Shown here: one piece after another, positions 41,564 to 50,409 of the stretch
Numbering within the stretch: the stretch's first letter is position 1
Layout: the number at the start of each line of letters is the position of its first letter
DNA from: Oscillospiraceae bacterium
GTDB taxonomy: Bacteria; Bacillota; Clostridia; Oscillospirales; JAAYOS01
Reading direction: 5' to 3'
DNA length: 64,000 nt
NCBI GenBank assembly: GCA_031264245.1
Contig: JAISEG010000005.1
Coordinates: forward strand, 248,001 to 312,000
Notes under the pieces: model-generated
Database searches by the model: none
The model's input: the letters and a program-made list of their open reading frames with translations, nothing else
What the model was told of the DNA's origin: nothing
Position numbers and translations under genes: made by a program

Positions 41564-42385
41564 ATGGAAGCCTTGTTGTCTATCAAAAACTTGAAAAAGA
41601 GCTACGATAAAAATTCTCAGGCGTTAAAGGGTGTGGATATCGAGTTCATCGCCGGAGAGTTCGTGGCTATAATCGGACCCTCCGGCGCGGGGAAGTCCAC
41701 CTTTATCCGCTGCATCAACAGAATGATCGATCCCACCGAGGGCGAGATAGTCTTTGACGGCGTAAATATGGAAAAGGTATCCGGCAAGGAGCTTAGACGG
41801 CAAAGGTCGGGCATCGGCATGATATTCCAGCACTATAATCTTATAGGCAGAGTGAATGTCATCAAGAACGTCCTGTACGGAAGGCTTGGAAAAATGTCGT
41901 TTATCCGCAGCCTTCTTGGTCTTTTCAGCGAAAGCGATAAGCGGGAGGCGTATAATCTGATAAAAAAGGTTGGTCTGGAGGAGCAGCTTTACAAGCGCGC
42001 GGACGCCCTCTCCGGCGGGCAGATGCAGCGGGTCGGTATTTGCAGGGCCATCGTCCAGCAGCCCAAGCTGCTGCTGGCGGACGAGCCGATTGCTTCGCTT
42101 GATCCGAAATCCGCCGACGTCGTTATGGATCAGCTCAAGGAAATAACCTCGGAAAGAAGTCTCACCTGCATTGTGAACCTTCATCAGGTCGAATACGCGA
42201 AGAAGTACGCAACCAGGATTGTAGGTATCAAGGACGGGCTCATCGTGTTTGACGGCAAGCCGGAGGAGCTTAGCGACACCATCATCTCGGACATCTATAA
42301 GGGAAAAGAGGATCAGATGGTCCTAAAGGCGGAGTATACGCCGGTTCTGATGTCCCCCGGAGGAGCGCCTGAATATGTATCGTGA
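41564..42385 (+). CDS. phnC: Phosphonate-type ABC transporter ATPase
   Basis: 273 residues: Walker A GPSGAGKST, Q-loop IFQHYNLI, signature LSGGQMQRVGICRAI, Walker B LLLADEPIASLD and H-loop LHQVEYA. Typical PhnC insertion (LGKMSFIRSLLGLFSESDK). Its C-terminal tail overlaps phnE1 by 11 bp, and phnD ends four bases before it. Confidence 0.94.
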   Translation: MEALLSIKNLKKSYDKNSQALKGVDIEFIAGEFVAIIGPSGAGKSTFIRCINRMIDPTEGEIVFDGVNMEKVSGKELRRQRSGIGMIFQHYNLIGRVNVIKNVLYGRLGKMSFIRSLLGLFSESDKREAYNLIKKVGLEEQLYKRADALSGGQMQRVGICRAIVQQPKLLLADEPIASLDPKSADVVMDQLKEITSERSLTCIVNLHQVEYAKKYATRIVGIKDGLIVFDGKPEELSDTIISDIYKGKEDQMVLKAEYTPVLMSPGGAPEYVS

Positions 42386-43175
42386 AAATGGGACGGAAAA
42401 ATTTTCACTGTCACAGGTTCCAAAGCGGAAAATTCTTGCGGCCGCCGCCGGTATCACGGTGTTGATAGTGTTCGCCTTTGCATATCTGAAAATCAATCCT
42501 GTGACCGCAATTGTCTCGGTACCGGAGTTTATCTCGTTCTTTGCCCGCAATTTCCTGCCGCCCGACTTCAAAAATACCATGTCCTACCTGCCGCTTATTA
42601 TAGAAACGATCATGTTCGCTGTCGTAGGCACATATATCTCCGCCGCTTTAGCGTTCATATTCGGGCTGCTGCTCTGCGAAAAAACGAACAGTATTGCCTG
42701 GCTGCGGTTTGCCGTAAGGTTTATAATATCATTTCTGCGAAATGTGCCGGTTCTGGTTTGGGCTTCGCTTTTCGTCTACATCTTCGGCATAGGGAACATG
42801 GTCGGGCTTATCGCGCTTGTCGTCGCAACCCTGGGCTTTTTGTCAAGGTCCTACGCGGAATCGATGAACGAAATCGCCGGGCGTGAGCTGGAAGCGCTTA
42901 AGGCGTGCGGCGGCTCCTACCTGCAAATCCTCTTCCACGGGCTTATACCGGAATTTATACCCTCCTGGCTCAATTGGACGCTGTTTTCGCTTGAAATAAA
43001 TATCCGGGCGTCCGCAATACTTGGAATGGTCGGGGCGGGCGGCATTGGTATTATGATACAGACAAATATCCGCCTTTTCAAATATCACGAGGCGCTGTCC
43101 CTCATAATCATCCTTGTAGCCATGGTGCTGCTGACCGAGTTCGGTACAAACAAGCTGCGCAAGCTGATACGATAG
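42375..43175 (+). CDS. phnE: Phosphonate-type ABC transporter permease 1
   Basis: 266 residues with about six membrane helices and the permease EAA loop (EIAGRELEALKACGGSYLQILFHG region), then GMVGAGGIGIMIQTNI. First of two PhnE-type permeases, likely forming a heterodimer with the next gene. Confidence 0.9.
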   Translation: MYRENGTEKFSLSQVPKRKILAAAAGITVLIVFAFAYLKINPVTAIVSVPEFISFFARNFLPPDFKNTMSYLPLIIETIMFAVVGTYISAALAFIFGLLLCEKTNSIAWLRFAVRFIISFLRNVPVLVWASLFVYIFGIGNMVGLIALVVATLGFLSRSYAESMNEIAGRELEALKACGGSYLQILFHGLIPEFIPSWLNWTLFSLEINIRASAILGMVGAGGIGIMIQTNIRLFKYHEALSLIIILVAMVLLTEFGTNKLRKLIR

Positions 43176-43184
43176 GGGGGCGCT

Positions 43185-43970
43185 ATGGACGGAACAAAAA
43201 TCAGAATTTCCAGAACAAGGGACAAGGCAAAAACCTTTCTCACCATAATCGCGCTCGCCGGGGTGTTTGTGTTCAGCTCCTCCTACCTAAAGCTGGATAT
43301 AGGTAAATTCATTTCCCGTTTGGCAAATGCCGGAAATGTCCTCAACAGGATGATGAACGTAGATTTTTCAGATATCGCGTCCGTGCTGTCGGCGATGCTC
43401 TCCTCGGTCTCCATCGCGGTCGCCGCCTTGTTTATGGGCTTTTTGTTGTCGATTATCCTTTCGTTTCTCGCCGCCTCCAATATCGCTCCCAGCAAAATAC
43501 TGGCTGGAGGCATCAAGGGCTTCGTAGCCGTCATACGGGCGGTGCCCGCTTTGGTTTGGATACTGATGGTGGTGGCGAGCCTCGGCTTTGGCAGCACCTC
43601 CGGCATGATCGGAATTATCTTCCCGACTATGGGCTACCTGACAAAGTCCTTTATTGCAAGTATTGAGGACTTGGGGTACAATACTATTGAGGCGATGAAA
43701 ACGACAGGCGCCGGATGGCTGTCCATTGTAACGAAGGGTTTGCTGCCCGGGCTTATCAGCCCCTTCTCGTCCTGGACCGCAATCAGGCTTGAGGGAAACA
43801 TCGCCGAATCCATCAACCTCGGCATGGTTGGCGTCGCCGGCATAGGAAGCCATCTGATGAAGGCAATAGGCAAATATAACTACGGCGCAATCACCGTCAT
43901 TATTCTTGTGATTTTCATCACCATGTTCATCATCGAGAATCTAACAAACAAGCTTAAAAAATCGTTGTAA
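43185..43970 (+). CDS. phnE: Phosphonate-type ABC transporter permease 2
   Basis: 261 residues, PhnE family. EAA loop ASIEDLGYNTIEAMKTTGAG and GMVGVAGIGSHLMKAIGKYNYG, with six predicted helices. It follows the first permease by nine bases. Two PhnE paralogues side by side are frequent in Bacillota phnCDE loci. Confidence 0.9.
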   Translation: MDGTKIRISRTRDKAKTFLTIIALAGVFVFSSSYLKLDIGKFISRLANAGNVLNRMMNVDFSDIASVLSAMLSSVSIAVAALFMGFLLSIILSFLAASNIAPSKILAGGIKGFVAVIRAVPALVWILMVVASLGFGSTSGMIGIIFPTMGYLTKSFIASIEDLGYNTIEAMKTTGAGWLSIVTKGLLPGLISPFSSWTAIRLEGNIAESINLGMVGVAGIGSHLMKAIGKYNYGAITVIILVIFITMFIIENLTNKLKKSL

Positions 43971-44012
43971 TTTGTAATATTAAATTACAGGAAACAATAT
44001 TTGGAGGAAACT

Positions 44013-44735
44013 ATGACTATGCGAAATTACGCGCGGCTGCCGGTAAAAAACGCGTACAACGTCAGGGAGCTCGGCGGTTACCCCTGCGCGGACGGGAGTG
44101 CGACGGAATATCACCGGTTTCTGCGGGCGGACGATTTGTCCCAGCTGGACGCGGCAGATATATACCTTCTGCTTAAATATGGACTCAGCGCGGTGGTCGA
44201 TTTGCGAAGCGCCTCGGAGTTGGCTCAAAATCCCGATCCCTTTTCCAAAATAGCTGAGGTGAATTATATCAATATCCCGCTTATGGCGGACGACGTCGCC
44301 GATGTGACAAGGGTTATGGTGCAGCGCCCTTCCACATACCTGCGGGAAGCCTACATAGAAATGCTGATAGGTTCAACCGGCGCCGTCAAGCGGATTTTCG
44401 ATTTTATCGCCGAACAAAGCGGCTGCGTGTTGTTCCATTGCGCGGCGGGCAAGGACAGGACGGGCGTTTTAGCGATGCTCCTTCTCGGGCTTTCCGAGGT
44501 GGGAAAGGGCGACATCATCGCAAATTATGAGGTGACCGGAACCTATATTTCGGAAAATCCGGCAATGAAGCAGGCGGGGCAGCAATATCCCTCCGAGCTC
44601 ATGGAATCGAGACGCGAATACATCGAACCGGCAATTGACTATATCGTGTCCGCCTACGGCAGTGTGGAAAATTATTTATCAAATGCCGGGGTCAGCGCCG
44701 GGACGCTTGAAAAGGTCAAAAGCAAATTGTTGTAA
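44013..44735 (+). CDS. Tyrosine phosphatase family protein
   Basis: 240 residues. Active-site CX5R loop HCAAGKDRTG (Cys nucleophile, Arg), preceded by NVRELGGYP and VVDLRSASELAQNPDP, as in the bacterial Y_phosphatase3 / MptpB-like group. GGAGG five bases before the ATG fixes the start. It follows phnE2 by 42 bp on the same strand and ends at a terminator, so it belongs to the transporter operon. It may hydrolyse an imported phosphate ester instead of a phosphoprotein. Confidence 0.9.
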   Translation: MTMRNYARLPVKNAYNVRELGGYPCADGSATEYHRFLRADDLSQLDAADIYLLLKYGLSAVVDLRSASELAQNPDPFSKIAEVNYINIPLMADDVADVTRVMVQRPSTYLREAYIEMLIGSTGAVKRIFDFIAEQSGCVLFHCAAGKDRTGVLAMLLLGLSEVGKGDIIANYEVTGTYISENPAMKQAGQQYPSELMESRREYIEPAIDYIVSAYGSVENYLSNAGVSAGTLEKVKSKLL

Positions 44736-44760
44736 AATACAGGCAGGGCGGGTCTGTAGA

Positions 44761-44795
44761 AAAGCGGCGCGGCATCTTCACCGCACCGCTTTTTT
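44761..44795. terminator. Bidirectional terminator after the phn operon
   Basis: Stem AAAAGCGG-C-GCGG / CCGC-A-CCGCTTTTTT with an eight-base loop. A run of T on the plus strand and A-run mirror on the minus suit both the phn operon and the convergent HAD gene. Confidence 0.85.
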
Positions 44796-44822
44796 AGCGT
44801 GTCCTTTTTCCTGCACCCGTTT

Positions 44823-45644
44823 TCATAGAGCGTCCAGCCATTTCGCCACGCCGTCGCCGTCGTTGCCGCCGCAGATATGGTCGGCAGCGGCTTTTACCTC
44901 GGGCTTCGCGTTTTCCACCGCGACCCTTACATCGCAGGCCGCGAACATCGGCAGGTCGTTAAGGTTGTCGCCGAAGCCAACCACCCAGCTGTATCCGTAT
45001 TCCTCACGCAGATAGTTGACCGCGCTTTGTTTGGACGCTTTATCGCTGAATATTTCCAGATACCAAAAGCCCGGTCTGTAATTGTCCTCATACATGGTCA
45101 GCTTCAAGCCGGAATATGACAGCAGCGCGTCGCGGACCGGCAAAAGCCGCTCCCGCCTGTCAAGCAGCGTGAAGTAGATAATATGCTCCCGCGATATGTG
45201 ATCGAAGCCGTCGGTATGCCGGAAGTCTTTGTGATACCTGGCGATACGCTCCTCCACAAAATCACGCAGCGGCTTTTGCTCGAGGGATTCGTGGTATGTC
45301 GTAAGCTCGCCGTCCCTCATCTCGTACATAAAGCCGGTTATCTCAAACTGTCTGAGCGTCTCTATTACCGATAAAACGGTCTCAGGGGCAAGGTAATTTA
45401 CCTGGGTGCAGCGCTGACCCTCCATATCGTAAATCAGCACGCCGTTCATCAGCACGATGGGTAAGCGCAGGGTCAAGCCCGCGAGTATCTTGGCGGCGGT
45501 GGCAAGCGTCCGCGCCGTTGCAACCGAGAAGTGCATCCCTCCGGCAAGCAACGCGTTTAACCTGTCCGTCGTGTACTCAGACAGCTCGGCGGAGCTGTTC
45601 AGCAGCGTACCGTCGAGGTCTGATATGTAGAGCGTCTTGTCCAT
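44823..45644 (-). CDS. Cof-type HAD hydrolase
   Basis: 273 residues from the ATG before DKTLYISDLDGTLLN; AGAAGG lies nine bases upstream. Motif I DLDGTL intact, Cof-type cap, motif III Lys near DKASKQSAVNYL, and motif IV GFGDNLNDLPM. A sugar-phosphate or nucleotide phosphatase by family; substrate unknown. Convergent to the phn operon. Confidence 0.92.
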   Translation of the reverse strand: MDKTLYISDLDGTLLNSSAELSEYTTDRLNALLAGGMHFSVATARTLATAAKILAGLTLRLPIVLMNGVLIYDMEGQRCTQVNYLAPETVLSVIETLRQFEITGFMYEMRDGELTTYHESLEQKPLRDFVEERIARYHKDFRHTDGFDHISREHIIYFTLLDRRERLLPVRDALLSYSGLKLTMYEDNYRPGFWYLEIFSDKASKQSAVNYLREEYGYSWVVGFGDNLNDLPMFAACDVRVAVENAKPEVKAAADHICGGNDGDGVAKWLDAL

Positions 45645-45677
45645 CAGAGGATACCTTCTTTCCTTAGGTCTTTCAAA

Positions 45678-45732
45678 GTATAACAAGCGCCCATTGTTTC
45701 CGCGGCGCGGAAACAATGGGCGCTTGTTATAC
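45678..45732. terminator. 55-bp near-perfect palindrome (terminator-like)
   Basis: 27-bp arms starting GTATAACAAGCGCCC are exactly complementary around one central base. It begins three bases after the stop of the HD-GYP gene (minus strand) and lies upstream of the Cof-type gene. Likely transcript end for the former; no T-tract. Confidence 0.65.
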
Positions 45733-45735
45733 CGC

Positions 45736-46857
45736 TTAATCCTCCGTTATGTCGTCCTCGTACTCATCCTCGTCCATTTCCATATTTACGCCGGCTATCG
45801 GAGCGTTTATTGTCTCGTTCAACGTGTCCTTTACGTTTAAGAAGCAATCCAGCAGCTTGGGGTTAAACTCGCCGCATTCCCCTTTGATTATCATGTCGCA
45901 CGCCTGCTCGTGCGTGTAGGCGGCTTTGTATACCCGCGCGCTTGTAAGCGCGTCATAGACGTCCGCAAGCGCAGTCGCCTGCGCCCAGATTGATATTTCA
46001 TCGCCCTTCAGCTTATCCGGATAGCCCCTGCCATCCCAGCGTTCGTGGTGGTGGCGGCAGATTTCGTAGCAGTAATTAAAATACACTTTGTCCTGCATAT
46101 AGTTCAGGGTATTAAGTATATCGCAGCCCTTTGTCGTATGTGTTTTCATCACTTCAAATTCTTCGGTCGTAAGCCTGCCCGGCTTTAGGAGAATCGCGTC
46201 AGGTATTGCTATTTTCCCGATATCATGCATAGCCGACGCGCTTGAGATGATTTCTATTTCCTGCTGGGTGAGGGGATAGTATTTGCTGGATTGTTCAAGC
46301 AACACCTTTGTAAGTACGCGTACGCGTTTTATGTGTTCCCCGGACTCAAGGCTCCTGAATTCAACCGTTGTACTGAGCGCGTCGATAACAAATTGGTTTG
46401 ACTGCTTGATCCTGCGTTCCTGGCGCTCCAGCCGCTCCTTCTGCTGCCTGAGCTTCTCCTCCAGATTTTCCTTGTGCGAGTACAGGTCGACGATATTCCC
46501 GACACGTTTAAGCACTATTTCCGGATTGAACGGCTTGTTGATCAGATCCGATATCCCCAGCTCATACCCGGTAAGCGCCTTCTCGTCGTCGTTTTCTCCG
46601 GTAATAAGTATAACGGGTATGCTCTTGATGTCCCCCGTGTCATTCATGTTTTTAAGCACTTCAAAGCCGTCCATTACCGGCATAATAATATCCAGAAGAA
46701 TTATCGCGATTTCGTCTCGGTATTTCTCTATGTATTCCAGAGCCTCCTTGCCGTTTGAGGCTTCAAGCACGTCGTACGCGGTGTGAAACAACTCATCCAG
46801 CAGAAGCCTGTTGAGCTCAATGTCGTCTACTATTAATATTTTTTTTCTTTTTAGCAT
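45736..46857 (-). CDS. HD-GYP response regulator (RpfG-like)
   Basis: 373 residues. REC domain (about 1-120) with the phosphoacceptor Asp56 (ILLDIIMPVMDG) and KPF. A coiled-coil linker (ENLEEKLRQQKERLERQERR) leads to an HD-GYP domain with HDIGK (from 211), HHHERWDGRGYP (GYP 278-280). Such proteins hydrolyse c-di-GMP or other cyclic dinucleotides. The C-terminus is acidic (DEDEYEDDITED). No partner kinase nearby. The ATG is used over an upstream GTG. Confidence 0.93.
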   Translation of the reverse strand: MLKRKKILIVDDIELNRLLLDELFHTAYDVLEASNGKEALEYIEKYRDEIAIILLDIIMPVMDGFEVLKNMNDTGDIKSIPVILITGENDDEKALTGYELGISDLINKPFNPEIVLKRVGNIVDLYSHKENLEEKLRQQKERLERQERRIKQSNQFVIDALSTTVEFRSLESGEHIKRVRVLTKVLLEQSSKYYPLTQQEIEIISSASAMHDIGKIAIPDAILLKPGRLTTEEFEVMKTHTTKGCDILNTLNYMQDKVYFNYCYEICRHHHERWDGRGYPDKLKGDEISIWAQATALADVYDALTSARVYKAAYTHEQACDMIIKGECGEFNPKLLDCFLNVKDTLNETINAPIAGVNMEMDEDEYEDDITED

Positions 46858-47067
46858 TGTTACCACGCCCCATGCTTGTTATTTCACAGCTGAAGTTTTC
46901 GGGAATCTAAATAATGCGTATAAAGTGTATATTATAAGTTATATCACATTTCTCCCATAATTTCTACATAATAATTTATTATTTGCATAATTTTCTTATG
47001 TTAAATATTTCCGCGAACCGGCGGACGGCTTAAAAGTAATCGCCCGCCCTAATTACAGCTTTGCAAG

Positions 47068-47093
47068 TATGGCAATTTGCATCATTATACGCT
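47068..47093. repeat. Half copy of the TATAGCAATTTG element
   Basis: TATGGCAATTTGCATCATTA resembles the left end of the element at 23173 with few mismatches. It again abuts a gene 3' end (acyltransferase stop). Confidence 0.4.
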
Positions 47094-48207
47094 ACATCAG
47101 CCACCTTGAGACCACCTTTATCCTCCTCAGCGGGAAAACTGCCGCCAGGGTCAGCGCAAATACACATACCGAGACCGCCGGCACCGACAAAACCGGATTG
47201 AAATCGAGTGTGGAAATCACCTTAAATTCCCTGAAAACCGACATAACAAGGTCGTGCATCAAATATATTCCGAAGGTGCATCCGCTGAGCTCGGCGATCA
47301 CCGCGGCCGCTTTCACCGAAAACCTCCTGCCGCGAAAGGCGTTTTTAAAGAAGATAAACAGTGCCACCGCCTCCAAAAACGATGTGATCTGCAAAAATCC
47401 GTACAGCGTATCCGACGCCTCTCCGGTCCTGACCGAAACGATATTCGACGCCGCCGCACATACAAGCACACTCGCCGCGCCCAGCACGTAGAAGAGACGC
47501 CGCACCCTCCCGGAAACGTCATATCTGTAAAAATAATAGCCTGTTATGAAGTAAAACGGGAATTTGCATATCAGGTCGATGGGAAATTTGTTCAGCAGCT
47601 TGCCGATCCATTCATAGTACGGCAAGTCTGTAAACTGCAAAACCGAGTTGAGAAATAACGCGGCGGCAAAAAGACCGACCGCATACTGCAATACCTGCTT
47701 ATCCGCTCCCCGGCAAAACGCCCTTAACAGCGGCGTCAGGATGTAGAGACCGATCAGCATGGGTATATACCACAGATGATACCGCGAATTTATCGCGTTT
47801 TGAATAAACAGCTTTAAAAATTCCGGCGAAGCCGCCTCCCCGCTGAACAGGCAGGTCAGAAGGGCATAGAGTACCGACCAGAAAATATAGACTACAACAA
47901 GCCTCAAAACCTTGGTCTTATAGAATTCCTTTATACCGGACCTCCCTGCGGTCTCCGCCGCTTGAAGATCCGTTGATATCCCGCGCTCCCGACCGAGCAA
48001 AAACGCGCCGCTTATCATAACAAACAGCGGAACCGAACCCCGAACCAGGCTGTCGTAAAAATTGAATACCTTCCACCTGAATGAGGTCACATCAATTCCA
48101 TACCAGTTCCCGGCGGACACATGCAGGAACACCACCATAAAGCAGGCGGTAATCCGCAGAAGGTCAAACGCCATATCCCGGTTTTTCTCAGTGCTGCCGT
48201 GCGGCAT
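47092..48207 (-). CDS. Membrane acyltransferase (acyltransferase 3 family)
   Basis: 371 residues with about ten membrane helices. The N-terminal motif AFDLLRITACFMVVFLHVSAG contains the conserved His of acyltransferase-3 proteins; PLFVMISGAFLLGR and WYIPMLIGLYILTPLL follow. Family members O-acetylate cell-surface polysaccharides. Single gene with its own surroundings; the start could be at M12. Confidence 0.88.
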   Translation of the reverse strand: MPHGSTEKNRDMAFDLLRITACFMVVFLHVSAGNWYGIDVTSFRWKVFNFYDSLVRGSVPLFVMISGAFLLGRERGISTDLQAAETAGRSGIKEFYKTKVLRLVVVYIFWSVLYALLTCLFSGEAASPEFLKLFIQNAINSRYHLWYIPMLIGLYILTPLLRAFCRGADKQVLQYAVGLFAAALFLNSVLQFTDLPYYEWIGKLLNKFPIDLICKFPFYFITGYYFYRYDVSGRVRRLFYVLGAASVLVCAAASNIVSVRTGEASDTLYGFLQITSFLEAVALFIFFKNAFRGRRFSVKAAAVIAELSGCTFGIYLMHDLVMSVFREFKVISTLDFNPVLSVPAVSVCVFALTLAAVFPLRRIKVVSRWLM

Positions 48208-48286
48208 CCGTTCACCTCAACTCCCGGGGCGCGCCGGGCGTTAGTGCCGGCACACACCCCCAATTCATCCCTGTTCAGACCTTCCG

Positions 48287-49816
48287 CTATTTGCGTCCTC
48301 TGCCGCTGCCGCCGCCGCGTGACGACCCTCCGCCGAACCCGCCGCCCGAGCGTCCGCCGCCGCCAAAGCCTCCACCGGAGGAGCGTCCGCCGCCAAAGCC
48401 GCCCGACGACCTCCCGCTCCCGCCGCCGCGTGATGAGCCGCCGCCAAAGCCGCCGAACCCGCTGCCGGAGGAACGTCCGCTGCCGCTTCCCCATGAGCTT
48501 GTCTGGCGTCCGCTGCCGCCGCTGGGAGAAGAATTGGTCCCCCCGCCGCTGCCCGGACGGCTTCCCGGAGGCGGCACGCTGCCCCGGGGAGGAAATCCCC
48601 CGTAATGTCTGGGGGGAGTATGGTAATGCCTGCGCCTGCCCCGTCCGAACAGGTAGCCCCAGAAGAAGCCTCCGCCTCCGCGCGGGGTATACCCGTACGG
48701 CGCGCCATACCCGCCGTACGTACGCCTGCGCCCGGCGCTGCCGACTATTCCCGCGAAAACAGCTACGATAATCAGGATAACGGTCACGGCAAATATTGCG
48801 CTAAAGGCGGATATCCTGTCTTCTCCCCGGTTTTCAGGCGTATTGTCTACGGGATTTTGATTGTTTCCCGGCGCGGCGGCAGTACCCCCGAGCTGGGCTG
48901 AATTCTTTTGAAAAAAGTCAAATAGCGCGGACGCGGTGGCATAGACCCCGCTGTCATAGTTCCCCGACGCGAAGTCCGGTTCAAGCCTGAACTCCAATAT
49001 GCCGTCTATCTCGCCCTTCGTTAAAACACGGCCGACATCGCTTCCCGGCAGCATCCAGTAATCGTCGTCCTCCACCGACAGCAGCAGGCAGACGTCGCGG
49101 CTGTCCGCGCCCGCGTCCTTAAACATCTCCTCTATCCTGTCCGATATGCTTTTGTCCCCGGTGTTGTAAATCGTCTGCACGTACAGAGCGCTTCCGTAAG
49201 CGCTCTTGGAGGCGGCGCTCTTCTCAGTGATATAGTCGACTGTGCCCTGCGAAAGTATCCCCGCGCCGTCGCTTACGTAGGCGGTGCTTTTCACCCCGCC
49301 CGTCTCGCCTGACCCCGTGTCTCCTACGGTCGAACCGCCAAGCGTCTCGATAAAGGCGCTGTACGCCTTGCTCGCCGCGGCGGAGTAGTCCTTCGCGGCA
49401 AAGTCAGGCTCCATGTATTCATCTAAAATACTGCCGATCCTCCCGCTTGTGAGCACAAGCTCAAGCCCGCTGCCCTCCGTCGCGAAGAAATCCTCGTCGC
49501 CGATGGACATAACTATAAGCAGCCCGTCGTTTTTCTCCGCCGACCCCACTCCCCACTCGTTGAACAGCTGGTGGGTGTAGTCCTCAAGCGGGGTCCCGTC
49601 GGTAAAGTCCACGGTCACAAGCACCACCTGCGGTCCCCCGGACCGGTACAGCGCATCCCCCGCGGCTATCATGCTCTGCTTCGCCGTGTTTTCGATGACC
49701 CCCGCAAAGTCGTTGACATACACCGGGTCGGTTGGCTGCGGCAAGGCGGCGAACGCCGGAACGGTCAGCGACAGAGCTATGACCATGACCAGGATAAATA
49801 TCTTTTTGTTTTTCAT
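48287..49816 (-). CDS. Tandem TPM-domain protein with Gly/Ser/Arg-rich tail
   Basis: 509 residues. Signal peptide (KIFILVMVIALSLTVPAFA). Two TPM domains in tandem: one around 30-160 (VYVNDFAGVI, GLLIVMSIGDEDFF, LEPDF-like MEPDFAAKDYSAA) and one around 180-310 (AYVSDGAGIL, VCLLLSVEDDDYW, LEPDFASGNYDSG). One membrane helix follows (AIFAVTVILIIVAVFAGIV), then a basic Tyr/Gly region and a long GGGSGR-type tail. AGGAG nine bases before the ATG fixes the start. Usual YgcG-like proteins have a single TPM. Next to LemA. Confidence 0.88.
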   Translation of the reverse strand: MKNKKIFILVMVIALSLTVPAFAALPQPTDPVYVNDFAGVIENTAKQSMIAAGDALYRSGGPQVVLVTVDFTDGTPLEDYTHQLFNEWGVGSAEKNDGLLIVMSIGDEDFFATEGSGLELVLTSGRIGSILDEYMEPDFAAKDYSAAASKAYSAFIETLGGSTVGDTGSGETGGVKSTAYVSDGAGILSQGTVDYITEKSAASKSAYGSALYVQTIYNTGDKSISDRIEEMFKDAGADSRDVCLLLSVEDDDYWMLPGSDVGRVLTKGEIDGILEFRLEPDFASGNYDSGVYATASALFDFFQKNSAQLGGTAAAPGNNQNPVDNTPENRGEDRISAFSAIFAVTVILIIVAVFAGIVGSAGRRRTYGGYGAPYGYTPRGGGGFFWGYLFGRGRRRHYHTPPRHYGGFPPRGSVPPPGSRPGSGGGTNSSPSGGSGRQTSSWGSGSGRSSGSGFGGFGGGSSRGGGSGRSSGGFGGGRSSGGGFGGGGRSGGGFGGGSSRGGGSGRGRK

Positions 49817-49828
49817 GTCCGGCATCTC

Positions 49829-50362
49829 CTATCCGTACAGCTCAAGCGGTCTCAGCCCGGCGAAAAATCCGAGGATATTCGCCGGAAAGCTTCCAAGCTC
49901 GGCGTTAAATGACCGCGCGGCGTGATTGTATCCGTTTGACGCGATGGTCATCTCATGTGATGTTATATTTATGCGGCACTCCTTCACATATGTCAAATCC
50001 TTGTCAGAAATCCGCTTCTCCTCCAGCGCGTCGGCAAGGGAGCTTGCGCTCTGCGCGAGGAGCAGCTCCGCCTCATACTTCTTCGCCGGAGAGACCGCTG
50101 TCGAAAGGGCTTCCCGCGCGTCGGCGACGTCCCGCATCACCTGCTCGTCCTCCCCGATGTACCGCTTCGCCACCGTTAAAAGGTTGTGGCTGTTTGCGAT
50201 TATCCTTTCAAGGTCATATTCTATCCCCATACCGTCGTAAAAGAGATTTTCAGCCTCATTTCGCATCCCTCCGAGCGATGAGGACACCCCGAAAAGCATG
50301 GCAAAAATCACCATAAGCGCTGTCAGAAATACAGCGGCGCCGCTGTTTCCAAAAAATTTCAT
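49829..50362 (-). CDS. LemA family protein
   Basis: 177 residues: an N-terminal membrane helix (AAVFLTALMVIFAMLFGV), helical bundle, and the LemA C-terminal signature YNHAARSFNAELGSFPANIL then FFAGLRPLELYG. LemA proteins commonly pair with TPM proteins, as here (12-bp gap). Role in envelope function is not defined. Confidence 0.85.
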   Translation of the reverse strand: MKFFGNSGAAVFLTALMVIFAMLFGVSSSLGGMRNEAENLFYDGMGIEYDLERIIANSHNLLTVAKRYIGEDEQVMRDVADAREALSTAVSPAKKYEAELLLAQSASSLADALEEKRISDKDLTYVKECRINITSHEMTIASNGYNHAARSFNAELGSFPANILGFFAGLRPLELYG

Positions 50363-50409
50363 TTTATCACTGTCCTTTCCCGCCGCCTCATCATATATTC
50401 AATATACTG

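Noticed and set aside
48265-48708. 147-codon Ala-rich minus-strand frame and long Pro/Arg plus-strand frames
   Set aside because: They are alternative frames of the GC-rich Gly/Ser repeat tail of the TPM protein.
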